Shown: positions 15,349 through 25,215 of the stretch, piece after piece | Numbering within the stretch: position 1 is the stretch's first letter | Layout: every line of letters starts with the position of its first letter | NCBI GenBank assembly: GCA_017442535.1 | Contig: JAFRZL010000020.1 | Coordinates: 29,976-93,975, forward strand | DNA from: Bacillota bacterium | GTDB lineage: Bacteria > Bacillota > Clostridia > Lachnospirales > Bianqueaceae | Reading direction: 5' to 3' | Length of the DNA: 64,000 nt | The notes under the pieces: generated by a model | The model's database searches: none | What the model was told of the DNA's origin: nothing | What the model saw: the letters and a program-made list of their open reading frames with translations, nothing else | Translations under genes and position numbers: made by a program

Positions 15349-18108
15349 ATGAAGATTCGTAAATGGTTTTCAATTCTGCTCGCAGCTCTTCTGACTGTGA
15401 CCATACTGTTTCCCGGCTGCGGCAAAGCCGAAGGACCGGATGACAAGCCGATCAAGCTGGAGCCCGCGGGCAATGTCATCAGCAAATATTCCAAGGATGA
15501 CGTGGATCATTCTTCAAAGCCCAACGCGGCGACATCCATCGTCCGGCTTCACTACCGCAGAAATGATGATACGGCGAATGACAGAAGCTGCTATCAGCCC
15601 TGGAATGTCTGGGCCTGGGATATGACGAACGGCGGCAACGGAGCGGCTTATGAATTCACGGGCTATGACGATTACGGTGTATATGCCGACCTGGATCTGC
15701 AGGTGATCGGCGAGGGCAAAACCATTGAAAAGCTCGGGTTTATCGTTCGCACGGACAACTGGTCCAAAGATCCTGACGGAGACCGGTCGATCGATGTTCT
15801 GCCCGAGACGCCCGACGGCATCCAGAATGTCTATGTCCGCACGACGGAGTCGACGGTATTTGACACACAGGAAAATGCCTGCAAATCCATCGTCAGCTAT
15901 GCGATGCTGCGCGACGGCAAAACTGTCAGCGTCTATTTCAAACCCATTGCGGAGAACTTTAAGCCGTATCAGCCGCGTTTTGCCATGAAGATCAATGGCG
16001 AAGAATACAAGGATTTTTCGATGGGCGAGTATGATCCGTCCCTCAAGATGGTCAATCTTGAACTGAAGAAAGAAATTGATCTGTGCGACGTGGTGACGCT
16101 GAGCTACCGCTTCGATTCAAGCTGGATCAATCAGGTGGATCTGATGATGACGAATTATTTCGACACCGATGAATTCAATCAAAAATATGCCTATACCGGA
16201 GACGATCTGGGTGTAACATTTGACAACGAGGAAAAACCCGGAGCGACGACCTTTAAGGTCTGGGCTCCGACCAGTTCCAAAATGGTCCTGCAGATCTATC
16301 AGACCGGTGATTACGAGACCGATAAGGAGCCTGCGGCCGTCTATGAAATGCAGCGCGGCGAGAAGGGTGTCTATTCCTATACGGTCAATGAGGATCTGGA
16401 CGGCAAGTATTATACCTATGTTGTGACCAACTCTAAGGGAACGAATGAAGTCGTGGATCCTTACGCCAAGAGTGCCGGCATTAACGGCCGTCGCGGCATG
16501 ATCGTGAATTTCACCAGACTTGACCGGAGCTTGAATGGATGGATGGAGGATACCCGTCCGTTTGACGGCAACAATGTCGATGCCATCATCTATGAGGCCC
16601 ATGTGCGTGACATGACGATCAGCGAGACAAGCGGCCTGCCGGAAAGCATTCGCGGCAAGTTCCTCGGCCTTGCGCAGGGCGGCAAGTATACTAAGGACGG
16701 CGTGACGGTCACGACCAGTCTGGATCATATTAAAGAGCTTGGTGTAACGCATGTTCAGCTGCAGCCTTTCTATGATTACTCTTCTGTGGATGAGTCCAAA
16801 ACCACCGGCAGCCTGTCCAAGGACAATTATAACTGGGGCTATGATCCGCTGAACTACAATGTCCTTGAGGGCAGCTATTCCACCGATCCTCATGACGGAT
16901 ACAACCGGATCATTGAATTCAAGAAGATGATGATGGCCATGCATCAGGCCGGGATCTCCGTCAATATGGATGTGGTTTACAACCATACATCCAGCTCCGA
17001 GAACTCGAATTTTAACCTGCTCGTTCCGTATTACTATTACCGCACTAAAGCTAACGGAGCCTTCTACAACGGTTCCGGCTGCGGCAACGAAATGGCTTCG
17101 GAACGCTATATGGTCAATAAATTTTTCCGTGAATCCTGCTGCTTCTGGATCGATGAATACCATCTGTCGGGCTTCCGTTTCGATTTGATGGGTCTGATCG
17201 ATAATCAGACGATGATCGATATCTATAATGACTGCAAAGAGCTTTATCCGCAGATCATGATCTATGGTGAGCCCTGGGCGGGCGGCACTTCCAAGCTGAA
17301 GGGCGGCACCAGCGATACGAAGCTCTCGGAGCAGATGACGGTGCAGGCCTCACTGGCACAGGACTTCTTCTGCAAGGACGGCGTACTGGTCGGCGCTTTC
17401 AACGATGTGATCCGCAACGCGGTCCGCGGTGAAAACAATCCCGGCAAGGGCTATGTGCAGGGCAGTTCTTCGAACGCTTCGATCATCGCCATGTGCCTGG
17501 AAGGGCTTTTCTCCAAGGAGACGGTCAAGACGCAGGCGATCGACCCGAATCAGGTGCTGAATTACGTTTCCTGCCATGATAACTATACCCTGTATGATCA
17601 GCTGGTACAGACCATGAATGAGGACCGGCTGGAGGCTGCCTATACACAGGCAGACGCCATCATTTTCCTGGCGGAGGGCATTCCCTTTATTCAGGAAGGC
17701 GAGGAGTTCATGCGCAGCAAACTGGATCCTGACACTGGCAAGTATGAGGGCAATTCCTACAATGTGGGCGATTACATCAACCAGATGGATTATTCGCTGA
17801 AGGTCGATCATCTGAATGTCTTTGAAAAGACCCGCGAACTGATCGCCTTCCGCAAAGCATGTCCGGAATTCAGACTGGCCACCCGTCAGGAGATCAGTGA
17901 ACAGTTAGGAAATGTCACCTTTGAAAACGGTAATATCACCTATACGGTCGGTGATCTGATGGTCATTCATTCCATTACAGGCACCAAGGTTGACCTTAGC
18001 GGATCCTATGAGGTGGTATATTCCAACCTCCGGGATACCTATGAGAAGGTTTCCGGCCAGGTCAGCGTCTCGACCAACGAGACACTTGTCCTGAGAAAGG
18101 CGAAATAG
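15349..18108 (+). CDS. pulA: Type I pullulanase lipoprotein (GH13)
   Basis: Pullulanase hydrolyses the alpha-1,6 branch points of starch, glycogen and pullulan. After a lipoprotein signal (LFPGC lipobox) comes a CBM41-like domain (TSIVRLHYRRNDDTAND onward, with WNVWAWD and GFIVRTDNW), then a CBM48/N2-type domain (TTFKVWAPTSSKMVL) and the catalytic barrel. The type I signature YNWGYDP begins at residue 494; region I is MDVVYNHT, the nucleophile is Asp612 (GFRFDLMG), the acid/base Glu641 (YGEPW) and the third acid Asp744 (SCHDNY). I chose the ATG after AAAGGGGCATCAG, 33 nt inside the longest frame. With the amylase it should release linear maltodextrins for the transporter encoded downstream. 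Confidence 0.95.
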   Translation: MKIRKWFSILLAALLTVTILFPGCGKAEGPDDKPIKLEPAGNVISKYSKDDVDHSSKPNAATSIVRLHYRRNDDTANDRSCYQPWNVWAWDMTNGGNGAAYEFTGYDDYGVYADLDLQVIGEGKTIEKLGFIVRTDNWSKDPDGDRSIDVLPETPDGIQNVYVRTTESTVFDTQENACKSIVSYAMLRDGKTVSVYFKPIAENFKPYQPRFAMKINGEEYKDFSMGEYDPSLKMVNLELKKEIDLCDVVTLSYRFDSSWINQVDLMMTNYFDTDEFNQKYAYTGDDLGVTFDNEEKPGATTFKVWAPTSSKMVLQIYQTGDYETDKEPAAVYEMQRGEKGVYSYTVNEDLDGKYYTYVVTNSKGTNEVVDPYAKSAGINGRRGMIVNFTRLDRSLNGWMEDTRPFDGNNVDAIIYEAHVRDMTISETSGLPESIRGKFLGLAQGGKYTKDGVTVTTSLDHIKELGVTHVQLQPFYDYSSVDESKTTGSLSKDNYNWGYDPLNYNVLEGSYSTDPHDGYNRIIEFKKMMMAMHQAGISVNMDVVYNHTSSSENSNFNLLVPYYYYRTKANGAFYNGSGCGNEMASERYMVNKFFRESCCFWIDEYHLSGFRFDLMGLIDNQTMIDIYNDCKELYPQIMIYGEPWAGGTSKLKGGTSDTKLSEQMTVQASLAQDFFCKDGVLVGAFNDVIRNAVRGENNPGKGYVQGSSSNASIIAMCLEGLFSKETVKTQAIDPNQVLNYVSCHDNYTLYDQLVQTMNEDRLEAAYTQADAIIFLAEGIPFIQEGEEFMRSKLDPDTGKYEGNSYNVGDYINQMDYSLKVDHLNVFEKTRELIAFRKACPEFRLATRQEISEQLGNVTFENGNITYTVGDLMVIHSITGTKVDLSGSYEVVYSNLRDTYEKVSGQVSVSTNETLVLRKAK

Positions 18109-18109
18109 G

Positions 18110-18523
18110 ATGTTCCGGCGTGGTAAGATCAGCACAGAAGTCGATCAGAAACCGTTTTACTTTACTTTGATTGCTCTGATCGGAAGCCTCGCGGGTACCA
18201 TTCTGATCTTTGCCCTGGGCGGAGGTGATGGCCTCGCGATTTTCGCGGGTATATTGCTGGGGGTTGTGGCACTCGCTTCCATCGCCACAATGTTTGCACT
18301 GCTGACGGATTATGCCAGCATCGATGACGGCGTCCTTCGGCTCCGCTATCTTTTCAAAAAGACGGAGGTGCCGATCGATCAGATCGGGAAAATCACATTC
18401 AAGGACGACGTCTATTCCGTTTACGGCAGGAAAGGGAACCTTCTCGGGACCGTAAACGGACTATTGACCGGGATCGATGAGATCCTGTATGAACTTGATA
18501 GAAAGGGAGTGCGCTTCGAGTAA
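18110..18523 (+). CDS. Small membrane protein with PH-like domain, unknown function
   Basis: The 137 residues form two membrane helices (about 20-40 and 44-65) followed by a C-terminal segment ([27 protein letters not shown] onward) typical of bacterial PH-like domains of the YdbT/EbsA type. The gene begins one base after the pullulanase stop, so it is almost certainly translated with it. Bacterial PH-like domains have no single function. Its place between starch enzymes and the transporter ATPase suggests a role in the same membrane system, but that is inference only. Confidence 0.65.
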   Translation: MFRRGKISTEVDQKPFYFTLIALIGSLAGTILIFALGGGDGLAIFAGILLGVVALASIATMFALLTDYASIDDGVLRLRYLFKKTEVPIDQIGKITFKDDVYSVYGRKGNLLGTVNGLLTGIDEILYELDRKGVRFE

Positions 18524-18585
18524 TCCGATGCGGCCTTTCTAATAAAAGCATCAGAAGACATTATCTTCAGAACTGGAGGGAGAAA

Positions 18586-20472
18586 ATGGCAAATCTAAAG
18601 CTTTCCCACATCTACAAGGTCTATGAGAACGGGCACAAAGCGGTAAATGATTTTTCCATTGACATCGCTGACCGTGAGTTCATCGTCTTTGTCGGGCCGT
18701 CAGGCTGTGGTAAATCCACCACACTGCGTATGATTGCCGGACTGGAAACGATTACCGCGGGCGACCTGTTTATCGGAGATACCTTGGTGAACGACATGGA
18801 GCCGAAGGATCGTGATATCGCGATGGTGTTCCAGAGTTACGCCCTGTATCCTCACATGACCGTGTATGAGAACATGGCATTCGGTTTGAGAAACCGTAAG
18901 ATGCCGGAGGAAGAGATCAAGGAACGTGTGCTTAAGGCCGCCAAGATCCTCGACATCGAGGAATATCTGGACCGCAAGCCCAAGGCCATGTCCGGCGGCC
19001 AAAGACAGCGTGTAGCGCTGGGCCGTGCACTGGTACGTAATCCGAAGGTTTTCCTGTTGGATGAACCTCTGTCGAATCTGGATGCGAAGCTCCGTGCGAC
19101 GATGCGTACCGAGATTACAGCGCTGCATAAGAGCCTGAAGACGACATTCATCTATGTAACCCACGATCAGGTCGAAGCCATGACCATGGGCACCCGCATC
19201 GTCGTCATGAAGCTCGGTTACGTGCAGCAGATTGACACGCCGATGAATCTCTATAACGAACCTTACAATAAGTTCGTAGCCGGCTTCATCGGAACGCCTC
19301 AGATGAATTTCTTTGATGTAACGCTGAATCGTGACGGAGACAGGGTATATGTGACCTTCAGTAATGGCGACACGGTTACGGTTCCTTATGAACATGTCTC
19401 CAAGATCCACAGCAGCTATCTGAATGGCGACAAAGTGGTGACCTTCGGTATCAGACCGGAGCATATCTCACTCCAGAAGGAAGGCGAAGGCCTTAAATTC
19501 ATTGTCACGAACGTTGAGCGTCTGGGCAATGAGACGATTGTTTACGGTAAACTTGGCGATCATCTCGGCGAGTTCACGATGAAGGATGAGGGCAATAACA
19601 TCATTGTCAAAGTCATTGACAGAGATGATATCGAAGTGGGCGATGTGGTTTACGCGACGCCCAATCCGAATAAAGTCCACTTCTTTGACGCGGAAACCGA
19701 GGTTACGCTGATGAACAAGATTCCGCCCTTCAATACGGTGGAAGCTACGGTTGACGGTGACAGGATGCTGCTTCTTAATAAGGCAGTCGCGCTGCCCGAG
19801 GCCTTCTGCAAGGCTCTGAACGGTGCGGAGCATTTCGAGCTCAACATCCCGCCGCATGCAATCGTGGAAGGAAATGATTTCACACTCAAGGTCGCACATA
19901 TTGAGAAGGTGGACAACCAGCAGCTTGCTTATCTGCGGAATGGCGACAGCTACCTGTTCGCACTGGTGAAGGATGACGTCCGTGAGGGCGACTCCTACAG
20001 TTTCTCGCTGCTGAACGAGAAAATCAATCTGAATGTGAACGGTGAGGAAGTCCTGAAGGCAGTAGAGGATGAAGTATCGCTGACTGGTACCTTCTCCAAG
20101 ACAGAAGTCAAGGAGAACGGTGACCGCGTGCTGCACTTCTTCTATAACATCGAAGACTATACCGTGGAAGCGGCGCCTGAATTCGGCTATAAGATCAATT
20201 CGATCGACGGTGACAATTGCTACAAGTATACTTACAGGTATGCAGTGAACCGCGATGCCATCCGTCTGGCAGACAATTCCGAGCCCGGTCTCAGCGGCAA
20301 AGTCATGGAATATCTGGATTATGGTAATATTCGCTTTGCCAAGGTCGACTCGGCCGGCCAGGAGTATCTGATCAAGGTAGATCCTTTATTCAAGGCTGAT
20401 CAGGTCCGCGTTGCCTTCGACAGTCATGAAGTCTCGGTCTATTCGACCAGAATCGATATGAAGCTCTGCTGA
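18586..20472 (+). CDS. MalK/MsmK-type ABC transporter ATPase with extended, apparently triplicated TOBE region
   Basis: Residues 1-235 are a standard sugar-importer ATPase: Walker [11 protein letters not shown]-loop [11 protein letters not shown], signature MSGGQRQR, Walker B VFLLDEP, and the switch YVTHDQVEA. The usual regulatory OB/TOBE region follows ([11 protein letters not shown] at 286 to HFFDAETEV near 373), where MalK proteins of about 370 residues end. Here about 250 residues more are present. Two stretches (417-492, [12 protein letters not shown]; and 551-624, [13 protein letters not shown]) repeat the pattern of the first TOBE block, so the region looks triplicated. It probably energises the MalF/MalG-like permeases encoded downstream; the extra domains may sense a ligand or partner. 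No frameshift is evident. Confidence 0.9.
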   Translation: MANLKLSHIYKVYENGHKAVNDFSIDIADREFIVFVGPSGCGKSTTLRMIAGLETITAGDLFIGDTLVNDMEPKDRDIAMVFQSYALYPHMTVYENMAFGLRNRKMPEEEIKERVLKAAKILDIEEYLDRKPKAMSGGQRQRVALGRALVRNPKVFLLDEPLSNLDAKLRATMRTEITALHKSLKTTFIYVTHDQVEAMTMGTRIVVMKLGYVQQIDTPMNLYNEPYNKFVAGFIGTPQMNFFDVTLNRDGDRVYVTFSNGDTVTVPYEHVSKIHSSYLNGDKVVTFGIRPEHISLQKEGEGLKFIVTNVERLGNETIVYGKLGDHLGEFTMKDEGNNIIVKVIDRDDIEVGDVVYATPNPNKVHFFDAETEVTLMNKIPPFNTVEATVDGDRMLLLNKAVALPEAFCKALNGAEHFELNIPPHAIVEGNDFTLKVAHIEKVDNQQLAYLRNGDSYLFALVKDDVREGDSYSFSLLNEKINLNVNGEEVLKAVEDEVSLTGTFSKTEVKENGDRVLHFFYNIEDYTVEAAPEFGYKINSIDGDNCYKYTYRYAVNRDAIRLADNSEPGLSGKVMEYLDYGNIRFAKVDSAGQEYLIKVDPLFKADQVRVAFDSHEVSVYSTRIDMKLC

Positions 20473-20473
20473 T

Positions 20474-21121
20474 ATGAAGGTGGAGGTAAACGGCAGACAG
20501 ATCGAGATGGAGCCGAATTCCAAGCCCTACCTGCTGAAACGAGTGATCGCGGACGGCTTTGATACGGTATTGATCTTCGCACTGTTTATGCTATTTGTGG
20601 CAGTGGTCATGAAGTCTTCGCTGGCAGCGACGTATCATAGTCATGACGAACGTACCAAAGCTATTTTGGAAGAAACGGTCAGGACCTATGATAATGACGC
20701 GAAGGCGGTTACAGAGGCTCTTAACCGGAATAATGAGTATCAGAACGAAAGGTTTGCGGCTGCGCTGCACGGATATCTGCTGAAAGCCGCTGCGTGCCTG
20801 CTAGCCGAACTGCTCATTCTGTTGGTAATACCGCTTCTGAATCATTTTCGGGCTACCCCCGGCAAGCTCATGACCGGCATCATACCTTTTAACGAGCGGC
20901 GCCAGAGCAGAGCGGTCTGGTATCAGATCGTCTTCCGGTTCCTGCTCATCTACCTTTTTGACAGCCTGGGTCTCTATCTGTTTACGGGGATTCTGACCTT
21001 TATCCTGGTACCGGCGCTCCGATTGATGGAGATGCTGCTTATCAGGAAAAATCGGACCATATGTGATCTGATGACAGGAATCACGATTATCGAGAAACTG
21101 TCATACAGTGGAATTAACTAG
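20474..21121 (+). CDS. RDD family membrane protein
   Basis: The 215-residue protein has an N-terminal LLKRVIADGFDTVLIF segment containing the Arg-Asp pair that names the RDD family, and hydrophobic helices at about 32-50, 94-115, 145-170 and near the C-terminus. The insertion between the first two helices (about residues 55-93) is polar and charged. RDD proteins are poorly understood; some are linked to ion transport. The gene starts one base after the ATPase stop and precedes the maltose-binding lipoprotein, so it is inside the maltodextrin operon. A specific role there is not known. Confidence 0.75.
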   Translation: MKVEVNGRQIEMEPNSKPYLLKRVIADGFDTVLIFALFMLFVAVVMKSSLAATYHSHDERTKAILEETVRTYDNDAKAVTEALNRNNEYQNERFAAALHGYLLKAAACLLAELLILLVIPLLNHFRATPGKLMTGIIPFNERRQSRAVWYQIVFRFLLIYLFDSLGLYLFTGILTFILVPALRLMEMLLIRKNRTICDLMTGITIIEKLSYSGIN

Positions 21122-21140
21122 TATTAGGAGGGTTTTCACG

Positions 21141-22595
21141 ATGAAAAAGCTTTTAGCTGTTTTATTAATCGCAGTAATGGCCGTTTCTATGCTCGCCGGA
21201 TGCAGCGGCGGAGGAAACGGTGGCAATCAGGGCGGCAACAAGAAGGATGACGGTATCATCCGTGTATGGGTCGGTGAGGAATCCGCAGAATTCTATCAGA
21301 AGGTCTGTGATGAATACATTGCCTCCCATCCTGATTTCGGCTACAAGATCGAGGTCAAGGGCATGGATACCGGTTCCGTTGCCGGTACGATTACTAACGA
21401 CCCGTCTGCGGCGGCCGATATCTATACGGTTGCGCATGACAATATTGGTAAACTGGCTTCCACGCAGTGCGCGAAGCCCATTACGGACGAAGCTCTGATC
21501 AACCAGGTTCTGGGTGACAATCCCGAATCTTTCCGCAACGTCATTTATTCGACTCTGAACGGAAAACAGTATCTGTATGGTGTTCCCTATATCTCTCAGG
21601 CGCTGTTCCTCTATTACAATAAGGCGCTTGTAACCGAAGAGCAGGCCAAGACTTTTGAGGGCCTTCAGGAAGCAGCCAAGGCAGCGGATACCAAGGCTAT
21701 TACCGTAACGGGTGATGACGGCTTCAATATGTGCTTTGCGCTTCTGGCCAGAAAAGTCAGCGACAAGAGCACGACCGTTAAGATCTATGAAGGCGCTGAA
21801 TCCGTTTCCGGCGGCTCCAAGGGTGAGAGCAACTGCCAGGGCGATGATACGGTTGCGGTCGTTCGCTGGCTGCAGGCTTACGCTGCTGACCCGAACGGCT
21901 TCAAATGGGCTTCTCCCGACGGCTGGGATGCTGATCTGGATAAGGATAACAAGGGTGTTCTGGCTGTCATTGGCGGTGCATGGCATTACAATACCGCAAA
22001 GGCTGCGCTTGGAGAGTCCAATCTGGGCATCACCATGATCCCGACCTTCAAGCTGACAGCGGAAGCGGTCGAAGGACTTTCTGGTGTCGCGGCAGGTGAC
22101 GAATTCCGCGGCGGTACGTTCGCGGACTGCAAGTGCTTTATGATCAATGCCACCTCTGCTACGGCCAAGTATGCGAAGGAGCAGGAGCTGATTCTGTACC
22201 TTTCCAGCAAGGAAGTTCAGAATGCTTCGTATCTGGAATGCATGAATGTTCCGGCCTATGTCGGTGCTGCGGAATTCATCAAGTCCTGCTATGACCAGGG
22301 CAAAGTTACCGAGAGCCAGTACAACCTGGCAGCGATGCAGGTCAGCATGGCGGAGTGGGGCATTCCTCAGCCCTTCATCACCGGATCGCTGAATGCATAT
22401 TACTATTCCAAGAACGGTCCGCAGGTATTCCGCGCGATGATCGACAAGACGGCTTATCCGACGACCGGAGACAAAGTTCTGACCGAAACCGAATCCCTGG
22501 ATGGTGTCCGGAAGGGTCTGTATTTGATCGAGTATATTTGGATGCATGGTGTAACACCGAAGGAATTCCCCGCTTCATTACCGGCCAAGGCTTGA
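21141..22595 (+). CDS. malE: Maltodextrin ABC transporter substrate-binding lipoprotein (MalE-like)
   Basis: A lipoprotein signal (MKKLLAVLLIAVMAVSMLAGC, lipobox at LAGC) is followed by a glycine-rich linker and a family 1 solute-binding domain of about 460 residues. Typical segments are IIRVWVGEESAEFYQKV, the PYISQALFLYYNKALV hinge region and the aromatic-rich C-terminal lobe. Such proteins capture maltose or longer maltodextrins outside the membrane and deliver them to MalF/MalG. The chosen start has GGAGG 8-10 nt upstream and begins the signal peptide exactly. The call as maltodextrin-specific comes from the neighbouring amylase, pullulanase and MalFG-like genes. Confidence 0.9.
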   Translation: MKKLLAVLLIAVMAVSMLAGCSGGGNGGNQGGNKKDDGIIRVWVGEESAEFYQKVCDEYIASHPDFGYKIEVKGMDTGSVAGTITNDPSAAADIYTVAHDNIGKLASTQCAKPITDEALINQVLGDNPESFRNVIYSTLNGKQYLYGVPYISQALFLYYNKALVTEEQAKTFEGLQEAAKAADTKAITVTGDDGFNMCFALLARKVSDKSTTVKIYEGAESVSGGSKGESNCQGDDTVAVVRWLQAYAADPNGFKWASPDGWDADLDKDNKGVLAVIGGAWHYNTAKAALGESNLGITMIPTFKLTAEAVEGLSGVAAGDEFRGGTFADCKCFMINATSATAKYAKEQELILYLSSKEVQNASYLECMNVPAYVGAAEFIKSCYDQGKVTESQYNLAAMQVSMAEWGIPQPFITGSLNAYYYSKNGPQVFRAMIDKTAYPTTGDKVLTETESLDGVRKGLYLIEYIWMHGVTPKEFPASLPAKA

Positions 22596-22645
22596 TGACG
22601 GAGGACGACTTCGCATATTGAACGCTATTTTTTGGGAGGGAAATC

Positions 22646-24106
22646 ATGGATTCCAGATCAAAAAAAGATCCGAATTATAAATCGAATCCGCTGAGTTTCC
22701 TGGAACCGGTCGGCAAATTCTTTTCCAATCTGTGGAAGAGGTTTGTGGACGGCTCCGTGGGAACCAAGCTTTCGCATTTTATTTTTGGAGCGGGCAATTT
22801 CTATCATAAACAATATCTCAAAGGCGCGATTTTCCTGCTGTTGCAGCTGGCGATCCTCTGGTTTATGATTTTCTGCCCGTCCATTAACGGAACGCCCTAC
22901 GGATATAAAGCTCTGTTGAATCTGCCCCTGAATCGCGTGTCGGAAGGCGGCGATTTTGACCCGGTAACCGGCCAATTTACTACAGGGTCCGACTGCAAGC
23001 TGATGATCCTCTTCGGATTCGTGACGATCGCGGTGATCATTCTCTATTTCTTGCTGTGGAATAAGAATATTGAGTCTTCCGTAAAGGCTGATAAGGATCG
23101 TAAGATCGGCAAAAAGCCCACCACGATGAAGGAAGACCTTAAGGAGCTGCTCGACGGTAAATTCCACGTTCTGATGCTGACTCCCACCTGTGTCGCAGCA
23201 CTGATCTTTACGATATTACCGACGATCTTCATGATCGCCCTGGCCTTTACGACCTACAATGACCAGGATATGAATAATCTCGGCACCAACCTGTTCCACT
23301 GGAACGGACTTCAGAACTTTGCTTCGGTCTTTACCGGGGAAGGTTCGCTGGGTGTCGAGATCAAGAACCGCTTCCTGCCGGTTCTGGGCTGGACATTTAT
23401 CTGGGCGATCTTCGCAACGCTGACATGCTATTTCGGAGGCATTATTCTGGCGCTGCTCATTAACAAGAAAGGTCTGAAGGGCAAAAAGATCTTCCGTACG
23501 ATCTTTATCTTCACGATTGCCGTTCCGCAGTTCATTTCACTGCTTGCTGTCCGAAATCTGTTGGGTGAGTACGGACCCTTCAACTCCATGCTGATGGATT
23601 TAGGGTGGATATCCCAGCCGGTCGGGTTCCTGGGGCTGAAGAACGGAGACAGTGAGATACTGGCCAAGTTTATGGTCATCATTGTGAACATGTGGGTGGG
23701 TATCCCGTACACGATGCTGATGACATCAGGCATTCTGATGAATATTCCGGCCGATCTGTACGAGGCTGCCCGCGTGGACGGTGCTTCAACCTCGAAGATG
23801 TTCTTTAAGATCACGCTGCCGTATGTTATCTTTATTACGACACCGTATCTGATTTCCAGCTTCGTTGGAAATATCAACTCGTTTAATACGATTTATCTGT
23901 TGACAGGCGGTGGTCCGACCTATACCGGCTATCAGGCGGGCGGTACCGATCTGCTGGTAACATGGCTGTATAAAGTAACCATTGACCAAGGCTCCTACAA
24001 TACCGGTGCGGTCATAGGTATCTTTACCTTCCTGATTACTGCAACCATCACGCTTATCACGTATCGCCGCAGTAAGGCTTATAATGAGGAGGACACTTTC
24101 CAATGA
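22646..24106 (+). CDS. malF: Maltodextrin ABC transporter permease (MalF-like)
   Basis: This 486-residue permease carries the binding-protein-dependent transport domain with the EAA loop YEAARVDGASTSKMFFKITLP, which docks on the ATPase. Before the core (starting about residue 175) there is an N-terminal region with two extra hydrophobic segments (about 55-75 and 112-135) and a basic stretch, which is longer than in minimal sugar permeases. A TTTTGGGAGG ribosome binding site precedes the ATG. It overlaps the MalG-like gene by 4 nt. Partners are the upstream binding protein and probably the extended ATPase. Confidence 0.92.
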   Translation: MDSRSKKDPNYKSNPLSFLEPVGKFFSNLWKRFVDGSVGTKLSHFIFGAGNFYHKQYLKGAIFLLLQLAILWFMIFCPSINGTPYGYKALLNLPLNRVSEGGDFDPVTGQFTTGSDCKLMILFGFVTIAVIILYFLLWNKNIESSVKADKDRKIGKKPTTMKEDLKELLDGKFHVLMLTPTCVAALIFTILPTIFMIALAFTTYNDQDMNNLGTNLFHWNGLQNFASVFTGEGSLGVEIKNRFLPVLGWTFIWAIFATLTCYFGGIILALLINKKGLKGKKIFRTIFIFTIAVPQFISLLAVRNLLGEYGPFNSMLMDLGWISQPVGFLGLKNGDSEILAKFMVIIVNMWVGIPYTMLMTSGILMNIPADLYEAARVDGASTSKMFFKITLPYVIFITTPYLISSFVGNINSFNTIYLLTGGGPTYTGYQAGGTDLLVTWLYKVTIDQGSYNTGAVIGIFTFLITATITLITYRRSKAYNEEDTFQ

Positions 24107-25038
24107 GTACAAATGTTCGTCCTAAAAAAGTCAGCAGCCAGTCCCGCAACCGCAGAGTCAGCCTGGGCGTAACCTACACCCTCCTGATTGTGCTGGGAAT
24201 CATCTGGCTCATTCCGCTGATTTGGATAGCGCTATCCGCCTTTCGCTGCCAATATCAGCCTGACGGCACCTTCATCGGAAGGGTCACAAGCAATTTCTTC
24301 CCGACAGCCTATGGATTAAAGAACTTCAGAGATCTGTTCACAGCCACCTATTACGGCGTACCTAACGCTTTCATCAAATGGATCCTGAACACACTCCTGA
24401 TCGCTGTGATCGACTGTGTGATCTCGACCTTCCTGGTACTGTCGGTAGCCTATTGCATGTCCAAGCTCAAATTCAAGCTCCGCAAGACCTTCATGAATGT
24501 TTCCATGATTATCGGTCTGTTCCCGGGCTTCATGAGCATGATCGCGATCTACTTCCTGCTGAAATCCATCGGCCTGACCGGTAATCCCAGCCATCCGGAG
24601 TATTCCGTGATCGGTCTGATTCTGGCTTACAGCGCCGGAGCCGGCCTCGGATTCCAGATCGCGAAAGGATTCTTTGACGTTATTCCCAACGCACTGGTAG
24701 AATCCGCCAAGCTGGACGGCTGCACGAATTTCAAGATCTTCCGCAGGATCATCCTGCCTCTGGCAAAGCCGATCATCATCTATCAGGCACTGATGAGTTT
24801 CACGGGCCCCTGGATGGACTTCATCTTTGCCAAGGTTATTATCGGTGCGGATAATGCCAGATACTGGACGGTCTCAGTCGGTCTGTACTCAATGCTTTTC
24901 GGTACACATCCCGATACCAACCTGTTTACACAGTTCGCGGCAGGCTGCGTGATCGTTGCGATCCCTATCGTAACACTCTTTATGTTCCTGCAGCGGTATT
25001 ATGTAGAAGGCGTCACCGCCGGAGCTGTCAAGGGCTGA
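24103..25038 (+). CDS. malG: Maltodextrin ABC transporter permease (MalG-like)
   Basis: The second permease subunit has 311 residues and about six membrane helices. Its EAA loop reads LVESAKLDGCTNFKIFRRIILP, and the C-terminus (VEGVTAGAVKG) is the usual ending of MalG-type subunits that inserts into the transporter cavity. The start overlaps the MalF-like stop as ATGA, which favours equal synthesis of both subunits. A long hairpin terminator follows, closing the starch/maltodextrin operon. Confidence 0.93.
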   Translation: MSTNVRPKKVSSQSRNRRVSLGVTYTLLIVLGIIWLIPLIWIALSAFRCQYQPDGTFIGRVTSNFFPTAYGLKNFRDLFTATYYGVPNAFIKWILNTLLIAVIDCVISTFLVLSVAYCMSKLKFKLRKTFMNVSMIIGLFPGFMSMIAIYFLLKSIGLTGNPSHPEYSVIGLILAYSAGAGLGFQIAKGFFDVIPNALVESAKLDGCTNFKIFRRIILPLAKPIIIYQALMSFTGPWMDFIFAKVIIGADNARYWTVSVGLYSMLFGTHPDTNLFTQFAAGCVIVAIPIVTLFMFLQRYYVEGVTAGAVKG

Positions 25039-25069
25039 TCACAGCCGGATGACCGCCCGGAGCGGATGA

Positions 25070-25135
25070 AAACAGACTCTTTGCACTCTTTTGACCTTAA
25101 TGGCCCGAAAGTGTAAAGAGTCTGTTTCTTTTTTG
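25070..25135 (+). terminator. Rho-independent terminator of the maltodextrin operon
   Basis: An 18-bp stem with one G-U pair (25070-25087 with 25110-25127) encloses a 22-nt loop and is followed by CTTTTTT. It separates the maltodextrin operon from the next promoter. Confidence 0.9.
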
Positions 25136-25144
25136 GCTAAAGAC

Positions 25145-25173
25145 TTGACGATTGGCGCGAAAAATAATATAAT
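25145..25173 (+). promoter_or_regulatory. Promoter of the membrane protein-sortase unit
   Basis: TTGACG (25145-25150) and a perfect TATAAT (25168-25173) lie 17 nt apart, 43 nt before the start of the next gene. Confidence 0.85.
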
Positions 25174-25215
25174 TACTATGATTCTCTTGATTGATGATGA
25201 AATGAGGGATATAGC

